Counted from the first letter of the stretch, positions 10,312-19,050 are shown. The stretch: 64,000 nt of DNA from Actinomycetospora succinea (GCF_004363095.1 NZ_SNYO01000003.1:372001-436000), one strand, 5' to 3'. The notes: generated by a model not told the origin, from the sequence alone. A program made the numbers and translations.

Positions 10312-11789
10312 ACACCCCGCTGCGACGGGTCTCCCTCGCGGTCATGGTCCTGATCCTGCTCCTGCTGGGGCAGGCCACCTGGATCCAGGTGGTCAAGGCC
10401 GACGAGTACCGCGCCGACCCGCGGAACGCCCGTGTCCTGCTCGACGAGTACTCCCGCCAGCGCGGCCAGATCTCGGCCGGCGGCGAGGTGCTCGCCCAGA
10501 GCGTGCAGAGCCCGGACCCCGGCGACCGGCTGCGCTACCAGCGCCAGTACACCGACGGCCCGCTCTACGCGCCGGTCACCGGCTACTACTCCCAGATCTA
10601 CGGCGCGGGCGGCATGGAGCGCGCGATGGACCCGGTGCTCAACGGCACCGACGACCGTCTGTTCGTGCGCCGCATCTCCGACGCGGTCACCGGGCGCGAC
10701 CCCGCGGGCGGCAACGTCGTGCTGAGCATCGACCCACGGGTCCAGCGCGCCGCCTACGAGGCGATGACGTCGCGCGGCTACCAGGGCTCGGTCGTCGCGA
10801 TCCGGCCGCAGACCGGCGAGATCCTCGCGATGGTCTCCACGCCCTCGTACGACCCGAACCCGCTGGCCAGCCACTCGGGCACCACCCAGCAGAACGCCTG
10901 GAACCAGCTCACCGAGGACGACCCGCCGACGCTGACCAACCGGGCGACCAGCGAGACCTACCCGCCCGGGTCGACGTTCAAGATCGTCACGACGGCCGCC
11001 GCCCTCGAGGCCGGCGCGATCACGCCGGAGGCCCCGGTCACCGCGGCGCCGCGGATCACGCTGCCGGACAGCACGACGACGCTGGAGAACTACGACGGCA
11101 AGCCGTGCGGCCCCGGCGCGTCGGTGCCGTTCGCGACGGCCTTCGCGAAGTCCTGCAACGGGCCGTTCGCCCAGCTCGGCGCCCAGATCGGCGCCGACCG
11201 GCTGCGCGCCATGGCGGTCTCGCTGGGCTTCGAGAACCCGGGGCTCACCGTGCCGATGCCGGTGCAGGCCTCCCGCCTCGGCGACATGGCCGACGGGGCC
11301 TCGACCGCCCAGTCCAGCATCGGGCAGCGCGACGTCCGCCTGACCCCGCTGCAGAACGCCCAGATCACCGCGACCGTGGCCAACGGGGGCGTCCCGATGA
11401 CCCCGACCACCGTCGCCCAGATCCAGGGCCAGGACCTCTCGACCGTCGAGTCCACCGAGCCCGACCGGCTGGCCCGGGCGTTCTCGCAGTCGACCGCGGA
11501 CACGCTGACCCAGCTGATGATCGGCTCGGAGAACAACGGGTCCGGTCAGGGCCGCATCCCCGGGGTCCAGATCGCGTCCAAGACCGGCACCGCCGAGTGG
11601 GGCGCGAACCCCAAGACCAACCCGCCGCACACCTGGTACGACGCGTTCGGCCCGGTGCCGAACCCGCAGATCGCCGTCTCGGTGATCGTCGAGCGGGGCG
11701 GCAACCGCGGCGAGGAGGCCACCGGCGGTTCGGTCGCCTCCCCGATCGGGCGCGCGGTCATCGCGGCCGCCCTGGGGAGTGGTTCCTAG
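10308..11789 (+). CDS. pbpA: PbpA, class B penicillin-binding protein (transpeptidase)
   Basis: Cross-links peptidoglycan as partner of RodA. The protein is 493 residues from GTG 10308, overlapping rodA by 4 bp. An N-terminal membrane anchor (about 8-26) is followed by the pedestal and transpeptidase domains. The active-site motifs are all visible: SxxK as STFK (PPGSTFKI), SxN as SCN (AKSCNGPF) and KTG (SKTGTAEW). The stop TAG overlaps the pknA GTG (TAGTG). In M. tuberculosis PbpA is a substrate of the neighbouring kinase. Confidence 0.96.
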   Translation: MNTPLRRVSLAVMVLILLLLGQATWIQVVKADEYRADPRNARVLLDEYSRQRGQISAGGEVLAQSVQSPDPGDRLRYQRQYTDGPLYAPVTGYYSQIYGAGGMERAMDPVLNGTDDRLFVRRISDAVTGRDPAGGNVVLSIDPRVQRAAYEAMTSRGYQGSVVAIRPQTGEILAMVSTPSYDPNPLASHSGTTQQNAWNQLTEDDPPTLTNRATSETYPPGSTFKIVTTAAALEAGAITPEAPVTAAPRITLPDSTTTLENYDGKPCGPGASVPFATAFAKSCNGPFAQLGAQIGADRLRAMAVSLGFENPGLTVPMPVQASRLGDMADGASTAQSSIGQRDVRLTPLQNAQITATVANGGVPMTPTTVAQIQGQDLSTVESTEPDRLARAFSQSTADTLTQLMIGSENNGSGQGRIPGVQIASKTGTAEWGANPKTNPPHTWYDAFGPVPNPQIAVSVIVERGGNRGEEATGGSVASPIGRAVIAAALGSGS

Positions 11790-13198
11790 TGGCGCCCACG
11801 ACCGGTTCGCTGATCGGCGACCGCTACCGGCTCGGCCGGCGGATCGCCGTCGGCGGCATGGGCGAGGTCTGGGAGGCCGAGGACTCGCGGCTCGGGCGCA
11901 CCGTCGCCGTGAAGATCCTCAAGGCCGAGCTCACCGGTGACCCCGAGTTCCTGCACCGCTTCCGCACCGAGGCGCGCACCGCGGGCTCGCTGAACAACTC
12001 GGGCATCACCGCCGTGCACGACTACGGCGAGACCACCACCGAGTGGGCCACCGCCAACGGCACCGTGCAGGTGCCCACCGCCTATCTCGTCATGGAGCTG
12101 GTGCGCGGCGAGCCGCTGGCCCAGATCCTCGCGGTGCACGGGCGCCTCGGCGTCGACTACACCCTCGACATCCTCGAGCAGTCCGGCTGGGCGCTCGAGG
12201 CCGCGCACGAGCGCGGGCTGGTGCACCGCGACGTCAAGCCCGGCAACATCCTGGTGACGCCGTCGGGCCAGGTGAAGATCACCGACTTCGGCATCGCCAA
12301 GGCCGTCGACGCGGCGCCGGTGACCCGCTCGGGCATGGTCATGGGCACCGCGCACTACATCGCGCCGGAGCAGGCGGGCGGCGGCGACGCGGGCCCCGCC
12401 TCGGACGTCTACTCGCTGGGCGTCGTCGGCTACGAGTGCCTCGCGGGACGCCGCCCGTACCTGTCGGAGAACGCCGTCACGGTCGCGATGATGCACATCC
12501 GCGACCCGCTGCCCCCGCTGCCGAACGACGTGCCGCCGGTGGTCCGCCAGCTCATCGAGGCGACCCTGGCCAAGGACCCCCGCCAGCGCTACGCCACCGG
12601 CGGCGAGTTCGCGGCCGCGGTCGGCGCGGTCCGCCGCGGCGAGCCGCTCCCCCTGCCCGGCCAGGCGACGGCGCTCACCGAGCGGGTCAACCCGCAGACC
12701 CGCGTGGCGCCCGCGATGTCGCGCGAGCCCTCGCCACCGCGGGGCTCCGAGCGTCCCGACCGCTGGGCCTCGCAGCCCGAGCAGCCTCGCCGCCGCGGGC
12801 CGTGGGGCACGGTCGCCGCGCTCGCCGTCGTCGCGCTGCTGCTGCTCGCCGGCGTGCTGTGGGTGGTCAACTCGGCCGAGACGTCCGCGCCGCCGCCCCC
12901 GGCGGCGACGACCACCGCGACGTCGACCACCACGACGGCGCCGAGCACCACGGCGCGCAGCTCGCGCACGACGACCACCACCGCGGCGAACGGGGTCAGC
13001 GTGAACCCCGTCGACTACGTGGGGCGGCCCGCGTCGGTCGCGTCCGCCGCGCTGCGCGAGTCGGGTCTCGATCCCGAGGTCGCGACGATCCTCGGCGGCG
13101 AGCCGAACGATCCGTCGCGCTGCCGGGTGCTCTACCTCTCGCCCACCGGCGAGGTCCCGCGCGGGGAGACCGTGACCGTCACCTGTCAGGAGTTCTGA
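11789..13198 (+). CDS. pknA: PknA, membrane Ser/Thr kinase with one PASTA-like unit
   Basis: The protein is 469 residues from GTG 11789, with GGGGAG about 10 nt upstream. The kinase domain (about 12-270) has AVGGMGEVW, VAVKIL, HRDVKPGN, ITDFGIAK and IAPEQ. One membrane helix lies near 339-360. The extracytoplasmic part has a Thr-rich stalk, then about 65 residues starting NPVDYVGRPASVASAALRES that look like one PASTA unit, ending with a conserved-looking pair of cysteines. PknA of M. tuberculosis lacks PASTA repeats, so this is a difference from that model. It phosphorylates division proteins together with PknB. Confidence 0.94.
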   Translation: MAPTTGSLIGDRYRLGRRIAVGGMGEVWEAEDSRLGRTVAVKILKAELTGDPEFLHRFRTEARTAGSLNNSGITAVHDYGETTTEWATANGTVQVPTAYLVMELVRGEPLAQILAVHGRLGVDYTLDILEQSGWALEAAHERGLVHRDVKPGNILVTPSGQVKITDFGIAKAVDAAPVTRSGMVMGTAHYIAPEQAGGGDAGPASDVYSLGVVGYECLAGRRPYLSENAVTVAMMHIRDPLPPLPNDVPPVVRQLIEATLAKDPRQRYATGGEFAAAVGAVRRGEPLPLPGQATALTERVNPQTRVAPAMSREPSPPRGSERPDRWASQPEQPRRRGPWGTVAALAVVALLLLAGVLWVVNSAETSAPPPPAATTTATSTTTTAPSTTARSSRTTTTTAANGVSVNPVDYVGRPASVASAALRESGLDPEVATILGGEPNDPSRCRVLYLSPTGEVPRGETVTVTCQEF

Positions 13199-13200
13199 GG

Positions 13201-15147
13201 ATGACGACGCCACGACTCCTCTCGGAGCGGTACGAACTGGGGCCCGCGCTGGGCTACGGCGGCATGTCCGAGGTGCACGGCGGCCGGGACGTGCGCCTGG
13301 GCCGCGACGTGGCCATCAAGGTCCTGCGGGCCGACCTGGCGCGCGACCCCCAGTTCCAGGTGCGGTTCCGGCGCGAGGCCCAGAACGCGGCCGCCCTGAA
13401 CCACCCGGCGATCGTCGCGGTCTACGACACCGGTGAGACGCCCACCGACGACGTGCCGCTGCCCTACATCGTCATGGAGTACGTGGCGGGGCGGACGCTG
13501 CGCGACATCGTCAAGACCGAGGGCCCGATGGAGCCCTTCCGGGTCTGCGAGGTGCTCGCCGACGTCTGCGCGGCGCTCGACTTCTCGCACCGTCACGGGA
13601 TCATCCACCGCGACGTCAAGCCGGCCAACATCATGATCACGCCGGCGGGCGCGGTGAAGGTGATGGACTTCGGCATCGCCCGCGCGCTCTCCGACGCCCA
13701 GCCCGCGGTGACCCAGACCGCCGCGGTCATCGGCACCGCGCAGTACCTCTCGCCCGAGCAGGCGCGCGGCGAGTCCGTCGACGCCCGCTCCGACGTCTAC
13801 GCCACCGGCTGCGTGCTCTTCGAGCTGCTCACCGGCCGGCCGCCGTTCACCGGCGACTCCCCGGTCGCGATCGCCTACCAGCACGTGCGGGAGGACCCGC
13901 CGGCCCCGTCGGAGATCAACCCGCAGGTGCCGCCGGAGCTCGACGCCATCACGCTGAAGTCGCTGGCCAAGAACCCGTCGAACCGCTACCAGAGCGCCGA
14001 CGAGATGCGCGAGGACTTCTACCGGGTCCTCAACGGCGAGCGCCCGGGCGCGCCGGCGGTGATGACCGAGCAGGAGCGCACCGAGTACATGACCGGCGGC
14101 CACCCGGTGGCCGCCGCGACCGGTCCCGTCGACCAGGTCGACGACTTCGCCGAGTGGCAGGCCGAGCAGGCCGAGGTCCGGCGGCGCCGCGGCCGGCGGC
14201 GCGCGATCGGGTTCGTCGCCGCGCTCGTGCTGCTCGCCGCCCTCGCCGGCGCGTACTTCCTGTTCTCGCCGTCGGCCAACTCCGTCGCGGTGCCCACGGT
14301 CGTCGGGCAGCCCCAGGCGGCGGCGCTCCAGACGCTGTCCACCGCGGGCCTGCGCCCCACCGTCGTCCCGGTAGCGTCGAACCCCGAGCAGGTCGGCCAG
14401 GTCGTCACGACCAACCCGACGAGCGGGCTCGAGGTCCCGCCCGGCAGCGTCGTCGAGCTGCGGGTCGGGCGCGGACCCGACCGGGTGCAGGTCCCCGACC
14501 TCACCGGTCAGACCGCCAACGAGGCTCAGGCCAGCGTCCAGCGCCTCGGCCTGTCCCTCGCCCCGGTGCCGCAGCAGCGCGAGGTCGACGACTCGCGCCA
14601 GATCGGCCGGGTGCTCGCACAGGACCCGGCCCCCGGGCAGTTCCTCGCGCCGGGCACCCCGGTCCAGCTCACGATCGGGCGCGAGCGCGAGACGCTGCGC
14701 CTGCCCGACGTCACCGGCCAGGACCGCCAGACCGCGACGACCACGCTCGAGGGGGTCGGCCTGCAGGTCGAGGTCACCGAGGTCGACGGGGGCGGGTCCG
14801 CCGGGACCGTCGTGTCGACCTCGCCGAGCGCCGGCAGCCAGGTGCCCCGCAACTCGTCGGTGACGCTGCGGGTCTCGCGCGGCAACCAGAACCAGGTCCA
14901 GGTGCCCTCGCTCGTCGGGCAGCTGCCGTCGGACGCCGTGCAGACGCTGGTCCAGGCGGGCTTCCGCGGCGGCAACCTGCAGCGGACGTCCCAGTCGGTG
15001 AGCGACCCCTCGCAGGACGGCAAGATCCTCAGCCAGAACCCCACGGCCGGCTCGTCGGCCGACCCCGGGTCGAGCGTGGCCGTCGTCGTCGGGCGCTACC
15101 AGCCGGGCAGCGACGACGGCGGCGGGCTGTTCCCGGGCGGGAACTGA
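13201..15147 (+). CDS. pknB: PknB, Ser/Thr kinase with four PASTA repeats
   Basis: Master kinase of cell growth and division. The protein is 648 residues from ATG 13201, 2 bp after pknA, with AGGAG upstream. Kinase domain about 10-275: GYGGMSEVH, VAIKVL, HRDVKPAN, MDFGIARA and LSPEQ. The membrane helix is near 335-355. Four PASTA units begin near residues 363 (VAVPTVVG), 429 (VQVPDLTG), 499 (LRLPDVTG) and 565 (VQVPSLVG); these sense muropeptides/lipid II in known PknB proteins. Unusually, the Gly-rich loop starts LGYGGMSEVH. Last gene of the cluster. Confidence 0.97.
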   Translation: MTTPRLLSERYELGPALGYGGMSEVHGGRDVRLGRDVAIKVLRADLARDPQFQVRFRREAQNAAALNHPAIVAVYDTGETPTDDVPLPYIVMEYVAGRTLRDIVKTEGPMEPFRVCEVLADVCAALDFSHRHGIIHRDVKPANIMITPAGAVKVMDFGIARALSDAQPAVTQTAAVIGTAQYLSPEQARGESVDARSDVYATGCVLFELLTGRPPFTGDSPVAIAYQHVREDPPAPSEINPQVPPELDAITLKSLAKNPSNRYQSADEMREDFYRVLNGERPGAPAVMTEQERTEYMTGGHPVAAATGPVDQVDDFAEWQAEQAEVRRRRGRRRAIGFVAALVLLAALAGAYFLFSPSANSVAVPTVVGQPQAAALQTLSTAGLRPTVVPVASNPEQVGQVVTTNPTSGLEVPPGSVVELRVGRGPDRVQVPDLTGQTANEAQASVQRLGLSLAPVPQQREVDDSRQIGRVLAQDPAPGQFLAPGTPVQLTIGRERETLRLPDVTGQDRQTATTTLEGVGLQVEVTEVDGGGSAGTVVSTSPSAGSQVPRNSSVTLRVSRGNQNQVQVPSLVGQLPSDAVQTLVQAGFRGGNLQRTSQSVSDPSQDGKILSQNPTAGSSADPGSSVAVVVGRYQPGSDDGGGLFPGGN

Positions 15148-15166
15148 GCCCGCTGCTCCGGACTGC

Positions 15167-15817
15167 TCAGGCGGGCGGGGCCGCGGCCAGCGCCAGGGCC
15201 CGCAGGCCCTCGGTGAGCTGGGTGACCACGCCGTCGTCGACGGGGTGGCCGCACTGGCCCATCCAGGTCGCGAGCAGCCGGTGGCCGTCCTCGGTGAGCA
15301 CCGACTCGGGGTGGAACTGCACGCCCTCGAGCGGTAGCTCACGGTGGCGCATCGCCATGAGCACGCCGTCGGCGGTCCAGCCGGTGGGCTCGAGCTCCGC
15401 GGGGACGGTGTCGGGGAGCACGGTCAGCGAGTGGTACCGCGTGGCCGTGAACGGGCTGGGCAGGCCGGCGAGCACGCCCGCGCCCTCGTGGTGCACCAGC
15501 GAGGTCTTGCCGTGGCGCAGCTCCGGCGCGCGGTCGACGACGCCGCCGTAGGCCGCGCCCAGGGCCTGGTGGCCCAGGCACACCCCGAGCATCGGGCGCC
15601 CGAGGGTCGCGCACCGGCGGATGACCTCGGTGCTCGCGCCGGCGTCGGCGGGCGTGCCGGGGCCGGGGCTGACGAGCACGCCGTCGACCTCGTCGACGAG
15701 GTCGACCACCCCGTCGACGTCGTTGCGGCGCACGACCGGGTCGGCGCCCAGCTGCGCGAGGTACTGGACGAGGTTGTAGACGAAGCTGTCGTAGTTGTCG
15801 ACGACCAGGACGCGCAT
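15167..15817 (-). CDS. trpG: Glutamine amidotransferase of anthranilate/aminodeoxychorismate synthase
   Basis: Supplies ammonia from glutamine to chorismate for p-aminobenzoate (folate) and/or tryptophan synthesis. The protein is 216 residues from ATG 15817 (MRVLVVDNYDSF). Class I amidotransferase features: SPGPGTP, nucleophile Cys in GVCLGHQ, and His/Glu in VQFHPES. In M. tuberculosis the same gene (Rv0013, trpG/pabA) is next to pknB. No trpE or pabB is in the window, so both roles remain possible. On its strand TACGCT lies 6 nt before the start, suggesting a leaderless transcript, although GGGGGG could also act as a ribosome site. Confidence 0.93.
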   Translation of the reverse strand: MRVLVVDNYDSFVYNLVQYLAQLGADPVVRRNDVDGVVDLVDEVDGVLVSPGPGTPADAGASTEVIRRCATLGRPMLGVCLGHQALGAAYGGVVDRAPELRHGKTSLVHHEGAGVLAGLPSPFTATRYHSLTVLPDTVPAELEPTGWTADGVLMAMRHRELPLEGVQFHPESVLTEDGHRLLATWMGQCGHPVDDGVVTQLTEGLRALALAAAPPA

Positions 15818-15856
15818 CCCCCCAGCGTACGAGCCGGGTGATCGGGACGGGTGCAC

Positions 15857-15887
15857 TAGACTCGCAGCGAAGTCTTCCTGATCGGAG
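15857..15887 (+). promoter_or_regulatory. crgA -10 box and ribosome site
   Basis: TAGACT (15857-15862) fits an actinobacterial -10 hexamer. Transcription would start near 15869, leaving a leader of about 24 nt with GGAG (15884-15887) placed 5 nt before GTG 15893. No good -35 hexamer is apparent. Confidence 0.5.
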
Positions 15888-15892
15888 CCGAC

Positions 15893-16147
15893 GTGCCGAA
15901 GTCCAAGGTCCGCCGCAAGCCGGCGTACACCCCGCCCCCGAAGGCCGGGCCCGCGCCCGCCGGGCCGTCGCACCCGGTCTACGTCGGCATCATGCTCGGC
16001 GTCGGCCTGCTCGGCCTCGCGTGGCTGGTGGTCAACTACCTCGCCTCCGAGTCGATCCCGTTCATGCAGGACCTCGGCGCCTGGAACTTCCTCATCGGCT
16101 TCGGCCTGATCGTGGTCTCCCTGCTCATGACCATGAAGTGGCGCTGA
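15893..16147 (+). CDS. crgA: CrgA, small cell-division membrane protein
   Basis: An 84-residue protein from GTG 15893. The N-terminus is basic and Pro-rich ([18 protein letters not shown]). It is followed by two membrane helices (about 30-50 and 64-81) joined by a short outside loop ([21 protein letters not shown]), the standard CrgA form. CrgA recruits PBPs and stabilises the FtsZ/FtsI divisome in mycobacteria. The trpG-crgA order matches mycobacteria, but the DUF881 gene usually found between them is missing: only 75 bp separates the two starts. Confidence 0.95.
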   Translation: MPKSKVRRKPAYTPPPKAGPAPAGPSHPVYVGIMLGVGLLGLAWLVVNYLASESIPFMQDLGAWNFLIGFGLIVVSLLMTMKWR

Positions 16148-16162
16148 ACCACATCGATGTGA

Positions 16163-16196
16163 TTCGTCCACCGCTGTGGACGGACCCTGTGGACAA
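16163..16196. repeat. DnaA-box-like repeat element, copy A
   Basis: Contains two TGTGGAC motifs 13 bp apart. The second extends to TGTGGACAA (16188-16196), the exact complement of the consensus DnaA box TTGTCCACA. The left motif is also half of an inverted repeat CGTCCAC-CGCT-GTGGACG (16165-16182). A near-identical element occurs at 43588-43620. A perfect palindrome CACATCGATGTG (16150-16161) lies just before it. DnaA binding is an inference. Confidence 0.5.
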
Positions 16197-16202
16197 CTCC
16201 CG

Positions 16203-16763
16203 GTGACCGACTTCTGGGCCCCGCCCTGGCCCGCGGTCGTCCTCGGGGCCGCCGGCGCGCTCGGGCTCGGCGCGTGGGCCGTGGCGGCCACCGACCCGCC
16301 CGGACGCCTGCTCACCGGCCTCGCGGCGCTCGCCCTCGCGCTCGCCGCGGCGTTCGGGGCGCTCGCGCGGCCCCGGCTGCGGGCCGACGACGACGGCCTC
16401 GCCCTGCGCGGCCTCTCCGGCCGGCGCGCCTGGCCGTGGGCGCGCGTGGACGCCGTACGGGCGGTGCGGATGCGGCGGATGGGCCTGCCCGCCGCGTACC
16501 TCGAGGTGGAGGTCCGCGACGACGGCGAGGACGCTCACGACGGGGGCGAGCGCCTGCTCGTGCTCGGGCGCCTCGAGCTCGGCACCGACCCGGTCGAGGT
16601 GGCCGGCGCGCTCCAGGACCACCGGGCCCGCGCGGGCCGGCGGTCGTCCGGCCGGCTCTCGGGGGACCGGCGCTCAGGCGAGCGCGAGCGACCGGACGGC
16701 GACGAGGACGACCAGGAGCACGACGATCCCGCCGACGGCGAGGAGCCCGGCCGCGGGGCGTGA
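16203..16763 (+). CDS. PH-domain-like membrane protein (Rv0010c-like)
   Basis: A 186-residue protein from GTG 16203. Two N-terminal membrane helices (about 8-30 and 36-54) are followed by a small bacterial PH-like domain (RLRADDDGLALRGLSGRRAWPWARVDAVR). Position between crgA and ppiA matches Rv0010c of M. tuberculosis, which has the same architecture. The last 30 or so residues are highly charged (DGDEDDQEHDDPADGEE) and are encoded antisense to the final membrane helix of the rhomboid gene, giving a 90-bp convergent overlap. Function unknown. Confidence 0.75.
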   Translation: MTDFWAPPWPAVVLGAAGALGLGAWAVAATDPPGRLLTGLAALALALAAAFGALARPRLRADDDGLALRGLSGRRAWPWARVDAVRAVRMRRMGLPAAYLEVEVRDDGEDAHDGGERLLVLGRLELGTDPVEVAGALQDHRARAGRRSSGRLSGDRRSGERERPDGDEDDQEHDDPADGEEPGRGA

Positions 16764-17549
16764 GCGCGCGGGCCCGTGCACGAGCACGGCGGTGACCGCG
16801 AGCCCCGTGACGAGGCCGCCGAGGTGCCCGAGCAGCGACAGGCCCGGGATCACGAAGAACAGCGCCACGTTGACGCCGATGGTCACGAGCGCCGGACCCT
16901 GGCTCATGTTGAGGCGCCGCAGCACCACGAGCAGGGCCCCCATCAGCCCGAACACCGCCCCGGACGCGCCGGCGACCGGCTGGCCGGGGCTGCCGAGCAG
17001 CACCACGGCGACCGAGCTGCCGAGCAGCGACACCCCGTAGACCAGCGAGAACCGCAGGCGCCCGAGGACGAGCTCGAGGTCCCGGCCCAGCACCCACAGG
17101 GCGAACATGTTGACCGCGACGTGCAGCGGCCCGAGGTGCAGGAACCCCGCGGTGACCAGGCGCCACCACTGCCCGGCGGCGACGTCGGCGGGCACCAGCC
17201 AGGTGGCCTCGACCCACGGCGACGCGTAGTTGGTCCACACGCTGCCCGCCGACAGGGCGGTGAGCACGAAGACGACGAGGTTGACGCCGACGAGCGTCAT
17301 CGTCACGACGGGACGGGCGTCCGGGCGGCTGCGCCCGCCGCCGACGTTACGGGGCCGGGTCGCCGCCGCGGCGCGGTTGGCCTCGGCGACGCAGTCGACG
17401 CAGTGCGCCCCGACCGGCGCCGCGCGCAGGCAGTCGGGACAGGCCGGACGCCCGCACCGGGTGCACGCGAGCGCCGTGGGCCGGTCGGGGTGCCGGACGC
17501 AGACCGGCGAGGCCTCGGGCCCGGCGGTCGGTCCGCCCGGTGCGGTCAC
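16674..17549 (-). CDS. Rhomboid intramembrane serine protease with N-terminal zinc finger
   Basis: The protein is 291 residues. Residues 15-60 hold a B-box-like zinc site (CVRHPDRPTALACTRCG then CPDCLRAAPVGAHCVDC). The rhomboid fold follows, with HLGPLHVAVNMFALWVLG, the catalytic Ser in GASGAVFGLMGA and the catalytic His in HLGGLVTGL. This is the actinobacterial Rv0110-type rhomboid. It should cleave membrane proteins within the bilayer; substrates are unknown. The start ATG 17549 lies 25 bp downstream of the ppiA stop on the same strand, so the two may be cotranscribed. Confidence 0.92.
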   Translation of the reverse strand: MTAPGGPTAGPEASPVCVRHPDRPTALACTRCGRPACPDCLRAAPVGAHCVDCVAEANRAAAATRPRNVGGGRSRPDARPVVTMTLVGVNLVVFVLTALSAGSVWTNYASPWVEATWLVPADVAAGQWWRLVTAGFLHLGPLHVAVNMFALWVLGRDLELVLGRLRFSLVYGVSLLGSSVAVVLLGSPGQPVAGASGAVFGLMGALLVVLRRLNMSQGPALVTIGVNVALFFVIPGLSLLGHLGGLVTGLAVTAVLVHGPARSRPAAGLLAVGGIVVLLVVLVAVRSLALA

Positions 17550-17574
17550 GCCGTCCTCACTGCGGGGCTGCTCC

Positions 17575-18102
17575 TCAGGAGCCGACCGTCACCGAGGTGA
17601 TGACGATGTCCTGCACGGGGCGGTCGCCGGGGCCGGTCGCGGTCGCGGCGATCGAGTCGACGACGTCGCGGGACGCCTGGTCGGCGACCTCACCGAAGAT
17701 CGTGTGCTTGCGGTTGAGCCACGTGGTGGGGGCCACGGTGACGAAGAACTGCGAGCCGTTGGTGCCCGGCCCGGCGTTGGCCATGGCGAGCAGGTAGGGC
17801 CGGTCGAAGCGCAGGTCGGGGTGGAACTCGTCGGCGAACTTGTAGCCGGGGCCTCCGCGGCCGGTGCCCGTCGGGTCGCCGGTCTGCAGCATGAAGCCGG
17901 CGATGACGCGGTGGAAGATGGTGCCGTCGTAGAACGGCCCGGTGCTGCCGCCCTTGGCGTTGGGCTCGCTGTACGACTGCTCACCGGTCGCCAGACCCAC
18001 GAAGTTCGCGACGGTCTTGGGCGCCTCGTTAGGGAACAACACGAGGTTGATGTCCCCGTTCGAGGTGTGCAGCGTGGCGGTCTGGGTGTCGGCGGTGGTC
18101 AC
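17575..18102 (-). CDS. ppiA: Cyclophilin-type peptidyl-prolyl isomerase
   Basis: A 175-residue cytoplasmic cyclophilin from GTG 18102. The catalytic pattern FHRVIAGFMLQTGDPTGTGRGGPGY and MANAGPGTNGSQFFVTV are intact; the Trp common in human cyclophilin is TWLNRKHTIFG here. It isomerises Xaa-Pro bonds during protein folding. It corresponds to Rv0009, which lies beside Rv0010c and crgA in M. tuberculosis, so gene order is retained here. The gyrA/tRNA side of that locus is not. Confidence 0.95.
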   Translation of the reverse strand: MTTADTQTATLHTSNGDINLVLFPNEAPKTVANFVGLATGEQSYSEPNAKGGSTGPFYDGTIFHRVIAGFMLQTGDPTGTGRGGPGYKFADEFHPDLRFDRPYLLAMANAGPGTNGSQFFVTVAPTTWLNRKHTIFGEVADQASRDVVDSIAATATGPGDRPVQDIVITSVTVGS

Positions 18103-18233
18103 GGGGCCATCGTGCCACTAAGACAGTGACGACCTTCGAATGGAGTAGCGGGTGTGACGACCCGGCGGGTCGGGCACCTGCACCACAGGGCCGGGGGCAT
18201 CATGGCCGCCCACCGACGAGTGAGGTGAAGTCG

Positions 18234-19025
18234 TTGAGCAGCAAGACTCTGATCGGCGCCAGGGAGGACCTGGACGATCTGCGCAAGGAGGGCCGTCGCG
18301 CCCGCAAGAAGGCCGAGAAGAAGGCCGAGAAGGCTGCGGCGCAGGCCCGGAAGGACCGTGAGAAGGCCCGCAAGCAGGGCGCGAAGAAGCGCGCCGAGGT
18401 CCGCAAGGACGTGCGCAAGGCCGCCGACGAGGCCCGCCAGCGGGTGCTCGACGCCCGTGCGGACGCCCGCCAGCGTGCCGAGGAGGCGCAGGCCGAGGCC
18501 CGTGCGCGCGCCCAGGAGGCCCGCGCGGAGACCCGCAAGCGCGCCAACAAGGCCGCGAAGGAGGCCCGCAAGCAGGCCAAGGGCTACGCCAAGGAGGCCC
18601 GCAAGCGCCTCGAGGACTCGCCGGTGCCCACCAGCGCCGACGAGCTCCGTGACCTCGGCGAGTCGGTCCGCGGCTCGCTGGAGGAGGGCCTGACGTCGGT
18701 CCGCAAGGACCTCGCGGCCCGCATCGAGCCCGAGGAGCCGAAGAAGCGTCGCCGCTGGGGCCTCTGGCTCGTCGTCATCGCCCTCGTGGGCGTCGGCGCG
18801 GCCGTCGTGGCCACCCGCCGCGAGCCGGAGCTGCCGCCCCCGCCGCCGCCCGCCCCGCGGCCGCGTCCGGTGAGCACCGAGAAGCCCGCCGGGACGGCGC
18901 CGGTCACGCCGGCCCAGGCGAGCAGCCAGGAGATCCCGACGCACACGGCCACCGACGCCGTGAGCGGCTCGACCTCGAACGGCGCGGTGTCCTCGGACAA
19001 GCCCGCCACCGGCGGCAAGGAGTAG
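18234..19025 (+). CDS. Ala/Lys/Arg-rich coiled-coil membrane protein
   Basis: A 263-residue protein of unknown function. TTG 18234 is chosen because GAGGTGAAG lies just before it; GTG 18225 is possible. Residues 15-135 form one long heptad-like helix built from Lys, Arg, Glu and Ala (for example KKAEKKAEKAAAQARKDREK), resembling histone-H1-like or apolipoprotein-like segments. One membrane helix follows (WGLWLVVIALVGVGAAVVA), then a Pro-rich and Ser/Thr-rich end. This gives a membrane-anchored basic rod that could bind nucleic acid or acidic lipid (inference). It ends at a strong bidirectional hairpin. Confidence 0.7.
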   Translation: MSSKTLIGAREDLDDLRKEGRRARKKAEKKAEKAAAQARKDREKARKQGAKKRAEVRKDVRKAADEARQRVLDARADARQRAEEAQAEARARAQEARAETRKRANKAAKEARKQAKGYAKEARKRLEDSPVPTSADELRDLGESVRGSLEEGLTSVRKDLAARIEPEEPKKRRRWGLWLVVIALVGVGAAVVATRREPELPPPPPPAPRPRPVSTEKPAGTAPVTPAQASSQEIPTHTATDAVSGSTSNGAVSSDKPATGGKE

Positions 19026-19050
19026 GTACTCCGCCCGCACGCTCGTCGGC

